Shown here piece after piece: positions 29,943 to 41,105 of a stretch of 64,000 nucleotides of DNA (its first letter is position 1; the number at the start of each line of letters is the position of its first letter). The notes beneath the pieces are model-generated. The model was not told the DNA's origin. It searched no databases and worked only from the letters and a program-made list of their open reading frames with translations. The DNA is from Melanopsichium pennsylvanicum. Taxonomy: Eukaryota > Basidiomycota > Ustilaginomycetes > Ustilaginales. Where the stretch lies: positions 407,001 to 471,000 of the forward strand of contig OAPG01000007.1 in assembly GCA_900208305.1 (NCBI GenBank), in the 5' to 3' direction. The position numbers and the translations under genes were made by a program.

Positions 29943-32117
29943 TTAGGTGCCCTCATTTTTTACCGCTTCCTCATCATCACTGGAATCATAGTTGGCCAAC
30001 AATTCACCCAAACCTCCTTGTGTAATCATCACATCTCCAGTTATTGAACTCAATCCCTCTTCAATAATCACCTTGTTCTTCTTCGCGTTTTGGTTTAGTT
30101 TCCAACCGTCATCATGGTCGTAGCTAGTTTGTTTTTCGGGCATCAGATTCACCCATTTCCCTTGTTCAGCACAAACGCCTGAACAAACAATTCGCAATTC
30201 CACAAATTCCACCACCGCATAACCCTCTGGAACATTATGCAACAAATAAGCCAAAGAGGTGATATCAGGAGACACAATATTGACAAGCATGGATTTGGCC
30301 TCTCCATTATTCAATATGTCATCGTCGGAGTTCTTTACTACTTGAGATGCGTTTCGAGCATTTACGCCAACATCAGCATTATTAATAGTAGTGGTGGTAA
30401 TAGCGGTTTGTGCGCCATCTGAAAGTAAACGTGAATCAATACCCGCCTGTAGACATGTCGACAATGATGATGATGATGATGGTGGTGATGATGCATCTTG
30501 TGATGTTTGTTGTTGTCGTCGTCCTAATCGCTCTTGCAACATTCTGAGTAAAGTACTTGAAACAATTCCACCTTCTGTTCCTGCTACTGCTGTTGCTGCC
30601 GTAACTTGTGGTGGTGGTGGTGGTGGTGGTGTAATTTCAACATTGACTTTTGATGCTGCAGATGCTTTCTGTTGAACTGATCCTCGTTCTCCCTTGTTCA
30701 CCTTTTCTCCTCCTTCTTCTCTTCTTTCCTCTTGTTGTTCTACATCTGTGCCACCCCAACGTCTTTTCTTCTCACCGCATTTGTAGCCACTTTGAAAGTT
30801 GTCCCCACCTTGATCACCCTCACCCTCACCCTCTTGCTGCTTCTGCTGCTCCTGCTGCTGCCCCTGCTGGTGCTGTTGTTGTTGTTGCGCGGCGGCAAGT
30901 TCAGGATTCGCTTCTTGCCACTTTCTCTTTCTCACCCACCAATCCAAATACTTTGTAGTGGATTCGTTGGTCAACCTCGTCGAATACACCGGCACAACCA
31001 CTGACCATTCACCCCCAATAGGCCAACCTCGCAATGCTATATATCTACCACTAGTAGTGCTGGAAGTACTAGACACATTTTCTTCATCCTCATCTGCGTC
31101 TTTTCTCATTTCGATCTCAGTCGTCGGGAGAGGCAATCCCATATCTTGGATTACGTTTTTCGAAATAATCCACAACTTCTGACCTTCTCTACCCTCAATT
31201 TTCAAAGGAATGGAAAAACCTTCTCTGACCTTTGCCAACTCCTTTTTTTTGGAAACAAAACTGCGATGTTGCATTTCACTGAGGATGATGTTTCCCACTG
31301 TCATTGTGGTAGGATCTTGTTTGTGAACTAACCACATACTCCCTTCTCCTCCTCCTCCTTTTCCTCCTCCTGCACGTACTTCTTGCGACTCTTGCCTAGG
31401 CGTTCTGAGCTCGACCGTCATCTCCATCCGTTTTTGTTTCGGATTGAAATGCGACAGATTGACTTTTCGTCGGTGCATCCCTTCGGGTAGGATCATGACT
31501 TTGTACCGTCGATAGTGCAGTTGTTTGATCAGTTGCTCCCGTTGTCGTTGTTGATTGCTCATCCTTCCACCACCACCACTACCATCAGCGTTGGATGATT
31601 GGTGTTTGTTTTGATAATTATCCAACGAGGACGGATTGAGATTGTTGGGGTTAGAAGAAGTGGAGTCGGGTAGAAGATTGAGCGACATGATCCTACGCCC
31701 ATTCTCAGCAGTTGTACGAGAAATGGAAGAGAGGAAGAGGTAATCTTGCAACATGTGCGATTCTCCATATTGCTTCAACGGTACGAATCCAAAACTACCT
31801 CGGTTACCCGTTGCTGTTGTTGTTGTTGTTGTTGCTGGTGATGATGATAATGATGATGCACCACCACCACTTGCATCCGCTGCTGTACTTGTTGAAAAAT
31901 TGAAAGGTCTGGATGAATTCGAAGCAGATGACGTTGAAGACCCAGAAGTAGAAGCTCCAGCGGCGATGCAAAGATTTTTAGCTGCAGTTGGATCCTTGTG
32001 CGCTTTGGTACAGCTCAAGGAACATGTACGAAGTTTACATTGCGGACAAGTGTATTTTGATGAATTTATTCCGCATTCTGCGCACACCACTGTTACAGCG
32101 GCTGCTTTCGAAGGCAT
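29943..32117 (-). CDS. BCD1: HIT zinc-finger protein, box C/D snoRNP assembly factor BCD1-like
   Basis: The 724-residue protein starts MPSKAAAVTVV, directly followed by a HIT-type zinc finger (about residues 12-50: CAECGIN, YTCPQC, CSLSCTKAHK, then a last Cys). The next conserved block, YKVMILPEGMHRRKVNLSHFNPKQKRMEMTVEL, matches the BCD1/ZNHIT6 core that binds Nop58/Rvb and promotes box C/D snoRNP assembly in the nucleus. Two low-complexity regions (Ser/Thr near residues 55-105; Gln/Gly and Pro near 415-520) make it about twice the length of yeast Bcd1. The last residues, YDSSDDEEAVKN, resemble an acidic CK2-type tail. Poly-Gln, poly-Pro and poly-Thr come from CAA, CCA and ACA microsatellites in the gene. 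No intron is needed. Confidence 0.8.
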   Translation of the reverse strand: MPSKAAAVTVVCAECGINSSKYTCPQCKLRTCSLSCTKAHKDPTAAKNLCIAAGASTSGSSTSSASNSSRPFNFSTSTAADASGGGASSLSSSPATTTTTTATGNRGSFGFVPLKQYGESHMLQDYLFLSSISRTTAENGRRIMSLNLLPDSTSSNPNNLNPSSLDNYQNKHQSSNADGSGGGGRMSNQQRQREQLIKQLHYRRYKVMILPEGMHRRKVNLSHFNPKQKRMEMTVELRTPRQESQEVRAGGGKGGGGEGSMWLVHKQDPTTMTVGNIILSEMQHRSFVSKKKELAKVREGFSIPLKIEGREGQKLWIISKNVIQDMGLPLPTTEIEMRKDADEDEENVSSTSSTTSGRYIALRGWPIGGEWSVVVPVYSTRLTNESTTKYLDWWVRKRKWQEANPELAAAQQQQQHQQGQQQEQQKQQEGEGEGDQGGDNFQSGYKCGEKKRRWGGTDVEQQEERREEGGEKVNKGERGSVQQKASAASKVNVEITPPPPPPPQVTAATAVAGTEGGIVSSTLLRMLQERLGRRQQQTSQDASSPPSSSSSLSTCLQAGIDSRLLSDGAQTAITTTTINNADVGVNARNASQVVKNSDDDILNNGEAKSMLVNIVSPDITSLAYLLHNVPEGYAVVEFVELRIVCSGVCAEQGKWVNLMPEKQTSYDHDDGWKLNQNAKKNKVIIEEGLSSITGDVMITQGGLGELLANYDSSDDEEAVKNEGT

Positions 32118-32736
32118 CTTTTCTTAACGGCAACGACCAGGAGGTGTAAAGAGGGGAGAGAAAAGTCCCCCTTGTGTTGTGGTTACGATTGTGGTTGTGC
32201 TTGTCCTTTGGAAATACCCAGCTAGCATCCGATCCACTTGTTGTATGCGCTGCAGTGTGCGTGAAAAAGGATGATGCTTCTAGGTGATAGGAAGCTGCAG
32301 AATGATATGAGATGGTATCAGGACGGCGATGATGATGAAGATGGTGGTCTTGTGGTGGACAAGAGCAAAGTGTACAGTAAATTTAGGTGTCACCTTTTCT
32401 TTTACTTTTTTTTTGGTTTCAAGCCGACATATGCAAATTTCTCAAATTCAGGGGGTCTTTTTGTGGAGGCGCAAAATATGGAGAACAAAAGATGTAGTCG
32501 ATATTATGCATGCCATCGTGTCTGCTAAAGCTCAAGCAGCGGCAGCACTGATACGGTATCGAGATGCGTAAGAGGGGAAGCGCTTGAATGCAGATGTGGT
32601 CAAGTACAAGTACATGGAAGTAGAAGTCGATGCGATGGATATCAAGTGGAAGACAATCGAAGAGCAAGACCGAAAACAAAAACAGAACAAAACAAAAAAA
32701 AAAATCCAAAAAAAAAGCTAGAAAGGTTGGGAATTC
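32118..32736. other. Intergenic DNA between BCD1 and RRP3
   Basis: Promoter side of BCD1 and downstream side of RRP3. It holds a TGTACAGTAAAT motif (32371-32382), a poly-T run and an A-rich stretch near 32683-32716. No gene seen. Confidence 0.5.
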
Positions 32737-34171
32737 TCAACGACGACCCTTCTTCCTGTTCTGATTCTGATGTCTACCATTGCCAGAGACAGGCAAACCT
32801 GCTTGAACCTGATCATCGTCTCTGTCCATATCATCTCCGTGCCTTCCATCCATCTTTCTCTTTCTCTTTCCACTACCACCTGCACCACCCACTCCTTTGT
32901 CCTTCAACTCTCTCACCGCAGCCCTGTGCGCCTCGGCCACCCTTTCACTCAACAACATGACCGCTTCCTTGTCATGACCACCAGGAAATTCTTCCATCTT
33001 CAACCCAATCACAGCTTCGATTCTCTGCAGCAACTCGACATCGTACTGCGTGACCAGCGTAACAGATCGACCCGACCTACCTGCACGGGCGGTACGACCA
33101 ACACGGTGGATGTAGTCCTTGGAGTTGGTAGGAATATCATAGTTGACGACGAGGTCAACAGCTGGAATGTCCAAACCTCGCGAAGCAACGTCAGTGGCGA
33201 CGAGGATGGAGCGACCACCTGTCTTGAACTTGTTAAGTGCACCTAGGCGTGCCTGTTGGCTCAGCTGACCGTGCAAAGGAATGGCGGAGAAACCAAGCAA
33301 TCGCAGAAGAATCGAGAGTCGTTGCGAGTCGTGAACGGTACGGGTGAATACGATGATGGAATGTCCAGCTTGTTCGTTGGCGAGATGGACGAGGTAGGTA
33401 TCCTTGTGTGCAAAGGGCATGAACAAGTAATGCTGTTTGAGCGTGGATACGGTGGTGTATTTGGTGTCGACTTCGACTCGAACAGGATTCTTGAGCGAGG
33501 CGCGTTGGAGCTTGGCCACTTTGGTCGTCATGGTAGCAGAGAAGAGCATAGTCCTCCTCTCCCTCGGAATGCTCTGCAAAAGCTTGTCAATGATGGGACC
33601 GAAATCCATATCGAGCAAACGATCCGCTTCGTCCATCACCAAATACTGCAAGCCTCTCAAGCTGAAACCTTTTGTATTCTCCAAGTGATCTTGCAATCGA
33701 CCTGGAGTAGCCACAATCACGTGCGGTCGCTTGGACAGAGCGATGGACTGCGACATCATGTCCATACCACCTACGATTGTGGCACTCCTCACACCGATGG
33801 TGCTACCCAACGCTTCGACTTGCTGTGAGATCTGGTAGGCCAACTCACGCGTGGGGGCGAGTACACATGCGAAGAAGGGCTTCGGATTGTCCCACAATGC
33901 TTGAAGGATGGGAATAGTAAAAGCGGCCGTCTTTCCGGAACCGGTCTGGGCGAGACCGATCACATCATGGCCTTTGATTGCTTCGGGGATGGATTTGACT
34001 TGGATGGGAGTGGGATGTTTGAAGCCCATGTTGGTGCACGCTTCCACAATCTGCGGGATGACACCGAGATGGGCAAATGAGACTTTGTTGCCGTCTTGTG
34101 CAATGGTGGCGCCTTTCTTGTGGTCTTCCTCTTCCGCCACGGCCTTGTTGGTGGCTGCGTCTTTATCATCG

Positions 34172-34216
<45 letters not shown>

Positions 34217-34473
34217 CTACCAATGTCACTGTTGGTTTCAACATGTGATATAGCAGCATCCCCGTTCGCAGATGATGCGTCTCCTAAGTCATCTTGCTGG
34301 ATTCCTTCTTGATCGACCACATCGCTGACACTTTCACCGGTTGACTCTGGTTCTAGTTCGGGTGATGGCGAGAGCGATGGTGATGGTGCGCGACTCTTCT
34401 TGAGCTTTGAGGAGGATTTTGAGCTGGAGGCCAAAGCCACTGTCTTTGCTGGCGACGCTGATCCTTTCGGCAT
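32737..34473 (-). CDS. RRP3: ATP-dependent RNA helicase RRP3 (DDX47 type)
   Basis: A nucleolar DEAD-box helicase needed for early 18S rRNA processing. All family motifs are intact in order: Q motif (FKHPTPIQ), [38 protein letters not shown], the motif IV region (SIIVFTRT), [23 protein letters not shown]. The residues [15 protein letters not shown] and the spacing match RRP3/DDX47 better than other DEAD-box groups. I start at 34473 ([10 protein letters not shown]), since the open extension to 34599 is hydrophobic and leader-like. The acidic N-terminal region holds an uninterrupted Asp run of about 17, encoded by a GAT/GAC microsatellite (about 34163-34218). The C-terminus is basic (KKGRR), fitting nucleolar targeting. 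Confidence 0.92.
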
Positions 34474-36155
34474 GTTGTACGGTGTTGTTCGTCGGTGCAA
34501 TGGTATTGGAGAATTGATGGTACAGGGAAAGGTAGAAAGAAGTAATAAAAAAAAATGCTCGCTCCACACTCTCAAAGAGACTGACTGGCCACCTCCCAAC
34601 CTCTTTTTTTTTTTTCTTTTTTTTTTTTAACCCTCCGCTCTTCCCTTGTCGGAAGCGGCTAAGCTTTTCTCGAAATTTGTTGCTCTGGAAACCCTGAAAT
34701 AATCTTCCGAGTTCCGATAATAATAATAAAAAAATTGTTGAAGTTCTCGCACGAATCAATTAGAAAGGAAAGTCTGAAGAATTGAAGCCGCAAATCGAGT
34801 CCCGATCAGAACAGGCTGCACGACAGTTTGGGAAAACTGCGCTGCTCGCCGCAAAAGCTCAGTCAAAATGTCGGAAGGTATTCATTTTCCTAAAAGGTGT
34901 CCCTACACGATCGTTGATCTTTCAATATCTGTCTTCTTTGTTGCTATAGACACTCTGATTAGAGCTATGATCATTCTACAAGCTTCACAATCGTCTAGAG
35001 GAAGCAGTATCAGAAAAGGTCGAAATGTATCGTTTAGAGCTTGGGGTTGATTGGGCTTCAAGCGCGTTGGAAGGGCGACGGTCAATTTGGCCGATAATTC
35101 ACACACACATACACACACACACACTCTCTCTCTCTCACTCTCACTCTCTCTCACTCTCTCTCCTCGCTCTCTCTCCCTTTCTCAATTTGAGCTGCGCGAA
35201 TCGGCAGCATCACAATTGCCGCCGACGTGCATCAGCCTCCATCGTCGCGCGACCTTTTCACCCACCAGCATCTCCTTTTACACCCTACTTGCTTGTACAG
35301 TAGCATATAGACGCTGTTTCGTCACTCTCTCATCCCATTTGATTCCAACATCACATACTTGGCTCCTCAAGCTACGTTTTCATAGCCACGTTGACACGCT
35401 TTGCGCTCGATTTGCATCCACAATTTCCCCTAGAAGTAGCCAAATAGCGATCCCCATTTGGCATAACGGCCGAAAAGACAGACAGAAAAAATAAAAAACA
35501 AAAAAAAAACACAACACTGCACGCGTTTTTGATTGTTGGTCGCTTATTCGCTCTCACATCATCCCCGAACCAACAAAACCTACTCTGGGCTAATCTCACA
35601 CTGCAGTATCCTCTGCTCATCTTTTGCCGCGGCACATCCGTCGTCGTCATCGTCATCGTCGTCGGTGGATGCGACGTGCATACATCGTATACATATTACA
35701 GTCCTAGCTCGACTGCTCACGACAGGTCTAGTCATCGTCGTCGCCCCTATTGCCTTCGGATATTGTCTTCGTGGTCCATCATCGACGCCCATTGTCAACA
35801 TCACCAAAATTGCGACCCTGACGCACGAGCCTCCTCTTCCGCTCCGCCTCTATCCTCGATATTCACGACGACAACGACATCAGCTCCGACCAGTATCAGC
35901 ATCGTAGCCTCACAACAATTTTATCGGCGTCTCATCCTCGCCTTTTGCGGCCGTGTCTGCCCTACTTTTTTTGCACAGCCATTTGCTGCTCGCCATCATC
36001 TTCGGTTGCTAAGCATCACCATCGTGATCAGCCAGAGCATACCACAACCACCAACACATCCAAGAATTTGGCCATCGTCTTGGATCCACTTTGTTTCCCA
36101 ACATTGCTGCGACTTGGTCACGTGGACGTGCATCAGGTCATAGACCCGCACAGCC
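34474..36155. other. Divergent intergenic region RRP3-ADA2
   Basis: No gene supported. It contains T9/T10 tracts (34604-34629), a (CA)n(CT)n microsatellite at 35100-35175, a TTGTACAGTAG motif near 35294, an A9 run near 35500 and a long pyrimidine-rich, C/A-rich stretch from 35550 to the ADA2 start, which I read as promoter and long 5' leader. Confidence 0.5.
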
Positions 36156-38747
36156 ATGACCGTCAGTCATCGCAAGAACAAAAAGACGCCCAAGTCCGAC
36201 GATGGCTCCACCTCAGCCGCTGCCGAACCGGGCGTACGCTACCATTGCGACGCTTGCGGTGCCGACATCACCCTCACCGTCCGCATTCGCTGCGCCGAGT
36301 GTGCCGACTTTGATCTTTGCGCATCCTGTTTCTGCTCAGGAGCACAGCCCAGCAAGCACAAGGCATGGCACGACTATCGCGTCGTAGAACAGCACTCGTA
36401 TCCCATCTTTTGCGACGATTGGGGAGCAGATGAGGAGCTACTCCTCATCGACGGCTGCCAGACATATGGTCTCGGCAACTGGGCCGACATTGCGGATCAC
36501 ATTGGCAATCGCACCAAGGAGGAGGTGCAGGAGCACTACATAACCGTCTATGTCGAAGGTCGCGACGGCGGTCAACACGGCCAAGAGCGTGCACAAATGG
36601 CACTGGAAACGTACCAGCGTGTTGCAAAGCCCGTGTTTGACCCACTCACAGACGAACAAGGCACAGGAAGCCGTGTAGCGTGTCAACTCTCAACCGAGGA
36701 ACCACCCGTCGTTGGGCCCTCCCTGTCCTTCATTCCCTCCATTTCGCAAGACGAGTTCCAGCGACGTAAGAGGCGACGAGTCGAAACTTTGCGAGAAGCG
36801 CAAGCGTCGTACTCTCCACCCAAATCAGCCAAACCGCTCGTCAGTGCACCTACCAACCATAGCGAGTTGGTCGGATTCATGCCCGGCCGACTCGAATTCG
36901 AACACGAATACGAGCAGGAGGCCGAACATCTCATCAAGGACATTGAATTTGGCCGTGTGTATGAGTTCGGAGGCGCAGATATGCCATCGGAATGGGAGGC
37001 GTTGGGCAGCAAAGCAACGCAGGGTCACGCGAGGATGGAAGCCAGTGGTCGAGGTGGGCCCACGAGCAAAAAGGCCACCCAAAATGCGCAAGATGACAAA
37101 CAAGCCAATGCGGACGGCGAAGCTGCGGATGATCAGCCGGCGACAGCGGATCAGGAAGACAAGGACAAAGACAAGGATGCCGAGCCCGAGGACAAACCTT
37201 TTGACTGGGACGAAGATCCGACCGACCTCCACCTCAAGCTGACGGTGATTGACATGTACAACGAGCGGCTCGACCGACGTTTGCGGCGAAAACACTTTAT
37301 ATTTGAACGCAACCTCGTCGACTACCGCCGAAACCAGGCTGCGGAACGTCGTCGAATCAAGGAGGAAAGGGAGCTTCTGTCGAGGACAAAACATTTTGCG
37401 CAGATGCAGACCGCGCTCGATTATGAGGATTTCATCAACGGGCTGTGCTATGAAGAGGCGTTGCGCAAAGCAGCCGCACAACTGCAGCACTACCGCAAGG
37501 TGGGCATCTTGACACTGGATGACGCGAGCACGTACGAGCGAGACAAGGCGGAGCGAGCGCGCAAAGCAGCCGAAGTGGCAGCTGGTGGTTTGGCCGCGTT
37601 CCCCGCTTCCGGAGCGGCAGCGACGCCCATCGCAGCGTCGGCTCGACCTCGAATCGATGCGGCACGAGCAAGGCAGCGTGACACGAGCACACCGACACCA
37701 ATGGAAGAGACACTCGCAGCTTCATCCGTATCGGCTGCAGCGTCGATATCCACAGCCAACGGCAAAGACGGCAAAAAGGACAAGGACGCCGCCACCACCG
37801 TCACCAGCACCACCGCCAAGGATATCAAATCGGACAAGGACAAGAGCAAAAAGGGTGGAGCGAATGGCGACGAGCCCAAGACACCGCGCAAACCACCGCA
37901 ACCGCTCAATCTGGCGCAAGCACCTTCTCTCAACCTGCTCACGCCTGCGGAAGCGCAACTGTGCTCTGCGCTACGGATCCTTCCTCAACCGTTCTTGTTA
38001 ATCAAGTCGACGCTGATCGCCGAATTTATCGCACGAGGTGGCAGGTTGACGCGGCGAGAGTGCCGTACGTTGGTCAAGATTGATGTGAACAAACTGGGTA
38101 AAGTGTGGGATTTTTTCAACGAGATGGGCTACTTTGATGCGGCGAGGCAAGCGGGATGGACGGGTGGCATTGGATCGCCGCCGAGGAGTAAGGACAAGCA
38201 AGTCAAAAAGCCGGATTGGTTGGATGGAAGTATGGCCATGTCTGCGAGTTATTCATTTGTGCCTTGTTATACCAATGGTGGGAATGGAGGGAAAGAAGGG
38301 AATTCGGACGGTATGGTGAATGGAATCAGCAATAGTGCGGGAGGTGGTGGTGGTGGTGGTGATGGGCTGTTTGGCAAAGCATTTGTTAATGGTAGCGCTG
38401 GTGGTTGGGGTGGGAGTGGTAGTGAAACTGGCAATGGCGGAGGATTGTTCGATTTAGCAGCTCACTCTGGTGGTAGCGGGGTGACATCGACACAGCAGCA
38501 GCAAGCTTTGATGATGCACAATGGACGTGGTGCACCGCTTGTTTCGACTGCTGCAAATACGAATGGCATGAATGGTACCAGCAACAACAACAACAACAGC
38601 AGCAGCAGCAGCAGCAGCAGTAGCAGTAACAGTCACAATCATGTTGGTGGTGGTGGTGGTAGTGCGACACCCAACATGAGTTCTGGAAGGTCTGGCTCGC
38701 AAAGTCCTAGCAAGGCCGAAAAGTATCGTCCAACCGCGGCTGTCTAA
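36156..38747 (+). CDS. ADA2: SAGA/ADA transcriptional adaptor ADA2
   Basis: Ada2 is the adaptor that binds and stimulates the Gcn5 histone acetyltransferase in SAGA. The 863-residue protein has the full architecture: a ZZ zinc finger (about residues 29-75: YHCDACGADI, IRCAECADFDLCASCF), a SANT domain (about 88-130: WGADEELLLIDGCQTYGLGNW, then ADIADHIG) and a C-terminal SWIRM domain (about 590-660: SLNLLTPAEAQLCSALRILP, LTRRECRTLVKID, FFNEMGYFD). Between SANT and SWIRM are the central KRRRVETLREA and LDRRLRRKHFIFERNL blocks typical of Ada2. After SWIRM, about 180 residues of Gly/Asn/Ser/Gln low complexity are unusual in length and come from GGT, AAC and AGC microsatellites. The start MTVSHRKNKKTPK follows a long leader; no intron is seen. 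Confidence 0.94.
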   Translation: MTVSHRKNKKTPKSDDGSTSAAAEPGVRYHCDACGADITLTVRIRCAECADFDLCASCFCSGAQPSKHKAWHDYRVVEQHSYPIFCDDWGADEELLLIDGCQTYGLGNWADIADHIGNRTKEEVQEHYITVYVEGRDGGQHGQERAQMALETYQRVAKPVFDPLTDEQGTGSRVACQLSTEEPPVVGPSLSFIPSISQDEFQRRKRRRVETLREAQASYSPPKSAKPLVSAPTNHSELVGFMPGRLEFEHEYEQEAEHLIKDIEFGRVYEFGGADMPSEWEALGSKATQGHARMEASGRGGPTSKKATQNAQDDKQANADGEAADDQPATADQEDKDKDKDAEPEDKPFDWDEDPTDLHLKLTVIDMYNERLDRRLRRKHFIFERNLVDYRRNQAAERRRIKEERELLSRTKHFAQMQTALDYEDFINGLCYEEALRKAAAQLQHYRKVGILTLDDASTYERDKAERARKAAEVAAGGLAAFPASGAAATPIAASARPRIDAARARQRDTSTPTPMEETLAASSVSAAASISTANGKDGKKDKDAATTVTSTTAKDIKSDKDKSKKGGANGDEPKTPRKPPQPLNLAQAPSLNLLTPAEAQLCSALRILPQPFLLIKSTLIAEFIARGGRLTRRECRTLVKIDVNKLGKVWDFFNEMGYFDAARQAGWTGGIGSPPRSKDKQVKKPDWLDGSMAMSASYSFVPCYTNGGNGGKEGNSDGMVNGISNSAGGGGGGGDGLFGKAFVNGSAGGWGGSGSETGNGGGLFDLAAHSGGSGVTSTQQQQALMMHNGRGAPLVSTAANTNGMNGTSNNNNNSSSSSSSSSSNSHNHVGGGGGSATPNMSSGRSGSQSPSKAEKYRPTAAV

Positions 38748-39632
38748 CGCGCCATTCATCTCGCTGGGAATTGGGGAGCAGTGATAGCTCTTGACAATCA
38801 GAAGAAAAACAAGATGTTTTGAGGGAACAGGCACTCAAATGTACTGTATGTTGAAATATGATTGTTTGTTGGAGTGATGCTTTGCATCACTTGTATACTA
38901 TCTCTGGCTTTGTTTTCTTGCATAAAGCAGGACGATGATCGCTCTTTTTCGTGTGCTCTTTCTCTCTCTCACTTTCTCTCTCTCTCCTTTTTTTCTTCTC
39001 TTGGATTGGATCTGAGTTGGATGGGATGTACATTACTGTAATTTACTGTATAGTTTGTGTGTATCTGTACAGAGTTGAATGAGGTGGTAGAGTAAGCAGT
39101 TGGAAAAGGTGAGACCGTGTGAGTTAGTTAGTTGCGAGCTTTGCGCGTCGACTTGGGAACGCAGAAAGAGTGCGGCGGAAGAGAGGGTTGCAGCTGGCGC
39201 GTGCGAATGCAAAAATCCCCTAAAAATCCAGCACAACTTAAGTCAACAGAGAGAGTGAGAGAGTGAGAGAGTGAGAGAGTGAGATTGGGCCCACACTAAG
39301 TCTCCTCTCTCATTGCCATCCGCATCGATCTATTGAATACACACCATACTTACTCGACCATTCCCAAAGCGAACGACGTAATCTCAATTATTCATTCCAA
39401 CCTCACCGAAAACGCTCAAGTCAAACGCGCACTTCTCACACTCAACAAACAGCTCTTTTAACTCACTCTACGTTTCATCGTACTTGGCTATACCTTGCGA
39501 ATCGAGAGCATCAAATAACGATCTATTGAAACATTACTTGGATCATTTTCACATCCTTTTTTTTCACCTCTCTGGTGCGTATGAGGTTGGTTCGCTCATT
39601 TTGACCATCATTCGGCCATATACCTCGCAATC
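38748..39632. other. Intergenic DNA between ADA2 and the Rab gene
   Basis: No gene seen. Features are TACTGTA/CTGTACA motifs at 38841 and 39033-39071, CT-rich runs near 38950-39000, a GAGAGAGT tandem repeat (39249-39282) and a C/A-rich leader before 39633. Confidence 0.5.
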
Positions 39633-40849
39633 ATGGCTCCCATCCGCATCCCAAGTGGCACGTACAACGCTTCTTCTTCTACTACTACTGCTCACGCTGG
39701 TGCTTCAACAGCATCGCCTTCCTCAGGTTGGGATTACATCCTAAAATTCATCCTTATCGGAGACTCTTGCGTAGGCAAATCTTCACTCTTGGTAAGACTC
39801 ACTGATGATCGATTCCTCATCGATCCTGATCCAACCATTGGCGTTGAATTTGGATCGCACCTCATTCAACTCGATAACGGCGAAACAGTAAAGGTTCAAG
39901 TTTGGGATACGGCAGGTTCGGAATCATTTCGAAGCATTACGAGGAGTTATTACAGAGGTGCAGCAGGTGCATTGTTGGTTTACGATGTCACGCACAGACC
40001 TAGTTTTTTGAATGTGAAAACTTGGTTGGATGATGTTAGGTCGAATGCAGAAGATAAGGTTTGTGTGGTTTTGGTAGGTAATATGTTCGATCTAGTTGAA
40101 AATGATGAAGATGATGATGATGATCATCATCAAGGGGAAGGGAAAGGGGAAGCGTCGATTCGGGAAGTAAGAGCAGAAGAACAAGGGCAAGCACAAGCCG
40201 AGACAACAAGCACGAAGAGAGAAAGAACAGATAGGAGAAGGAGTAGAGGTAAAACAAGGAGACAAGTAAGTTACAATGAGGCAAAACAGTTTGCGCAACA
40301 AGAAGGTCTGTTGTTCCTAGAAGCAAGTGCAAAGACCGGTCATGTAAGTTTCTACACAAAGTGTCTCTCTGATTTTTTATCTAAACTAAACCCATTGCTA
40401 CTCTTACTGGTATTAATACTGCTGCTGCTGCTGCTGCCGAAAAACAGAACGTTCAAGAAGCATTTGCACAAGCAGTTAGCGACATTCATTCTAAATTCTC
40501 GTCCGAAATCGATGCCTCATCCCACCCTGCTTCAGCGGCGAAGCGGACTGATGATGGAAAGAAAGGTAGTGGTGGAAGCAAGTATGATAATGCTACGCTT
40601 GGAAAACGATCAAGAATGCGCGCAAGAGCGGGAGGTAGGACAAGTGGAACCATTACGTTGGATGGTAATAGCTCGTCATCATTAATAGCAACAGCAGGAG
40701 GAGGAGGAGGAGGAGGAGGAGGAGGGAGGAATGTCAGTGGATTTTCCATTCGAAGTCTCACCGGTGGTGGTGGTGGTCAACAAGCGCAGAGCGAACGAGA
40801 TGCAGACGGTACATCATCAGGCACTGGAGAATGTTGTGTTATTTGTTAA
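39633..40849 (+). CDS. Rab-family small GTPase (Rab2/4/14-like) with insertion, two exons
   Basis: Exons 39633-40343 and 40448-40849 flank a 104-bp phase-0 intron (GTAAGT ... ACAG), giving 370 residues. Conserved elements: GDSCVGKSS (P-loop), TIGVEFGS (switch I), WDTAGSESF (switch II) and EASAKTG split from NVQEAF by the intron. The core is closest to the Rab2/Rab4/Rab14 branch, which acts in endosomal recycling or Golgi traffic. Oddities: the G4 motif is NMFD (residues 150-153) rather than NKxD, and about 55 acidic then basic residues are inserted after it. The C-terminal hypervariable region is also long and has a poly-Gly run. The C-terminus ECCVIC supplies prenylatable cysteines and reads as a CaaX box, unlike the usual CC or CxC Rab end. 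The BET4 product in this window would be expected to modify such proteins only if the ending is accepted. Confidence 0.85.
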
Positions 40850-41105
40850 CACGCTCAGTCTTTGTCAAACCAGCTATGCCATTGTATTTTACGTTCTAAT
40901 CATAATCCCTTTCCCTCCCCTCACATACGCACGCCCGTCGGTGCCGAATCATGTTTTTTTTGCATCGTGTTCACCCGTGTGTGTTGATGTTGTTGAGTGA
41001 GAGTGTCCACTGCATGCATTGCGATGAAAGTTTTTCAACATGGTTATGTGGAAAAGAGACAGGAAAGGGAAAGTAACGTATACGGTATATGGATGAATAT
41101 GAAAA

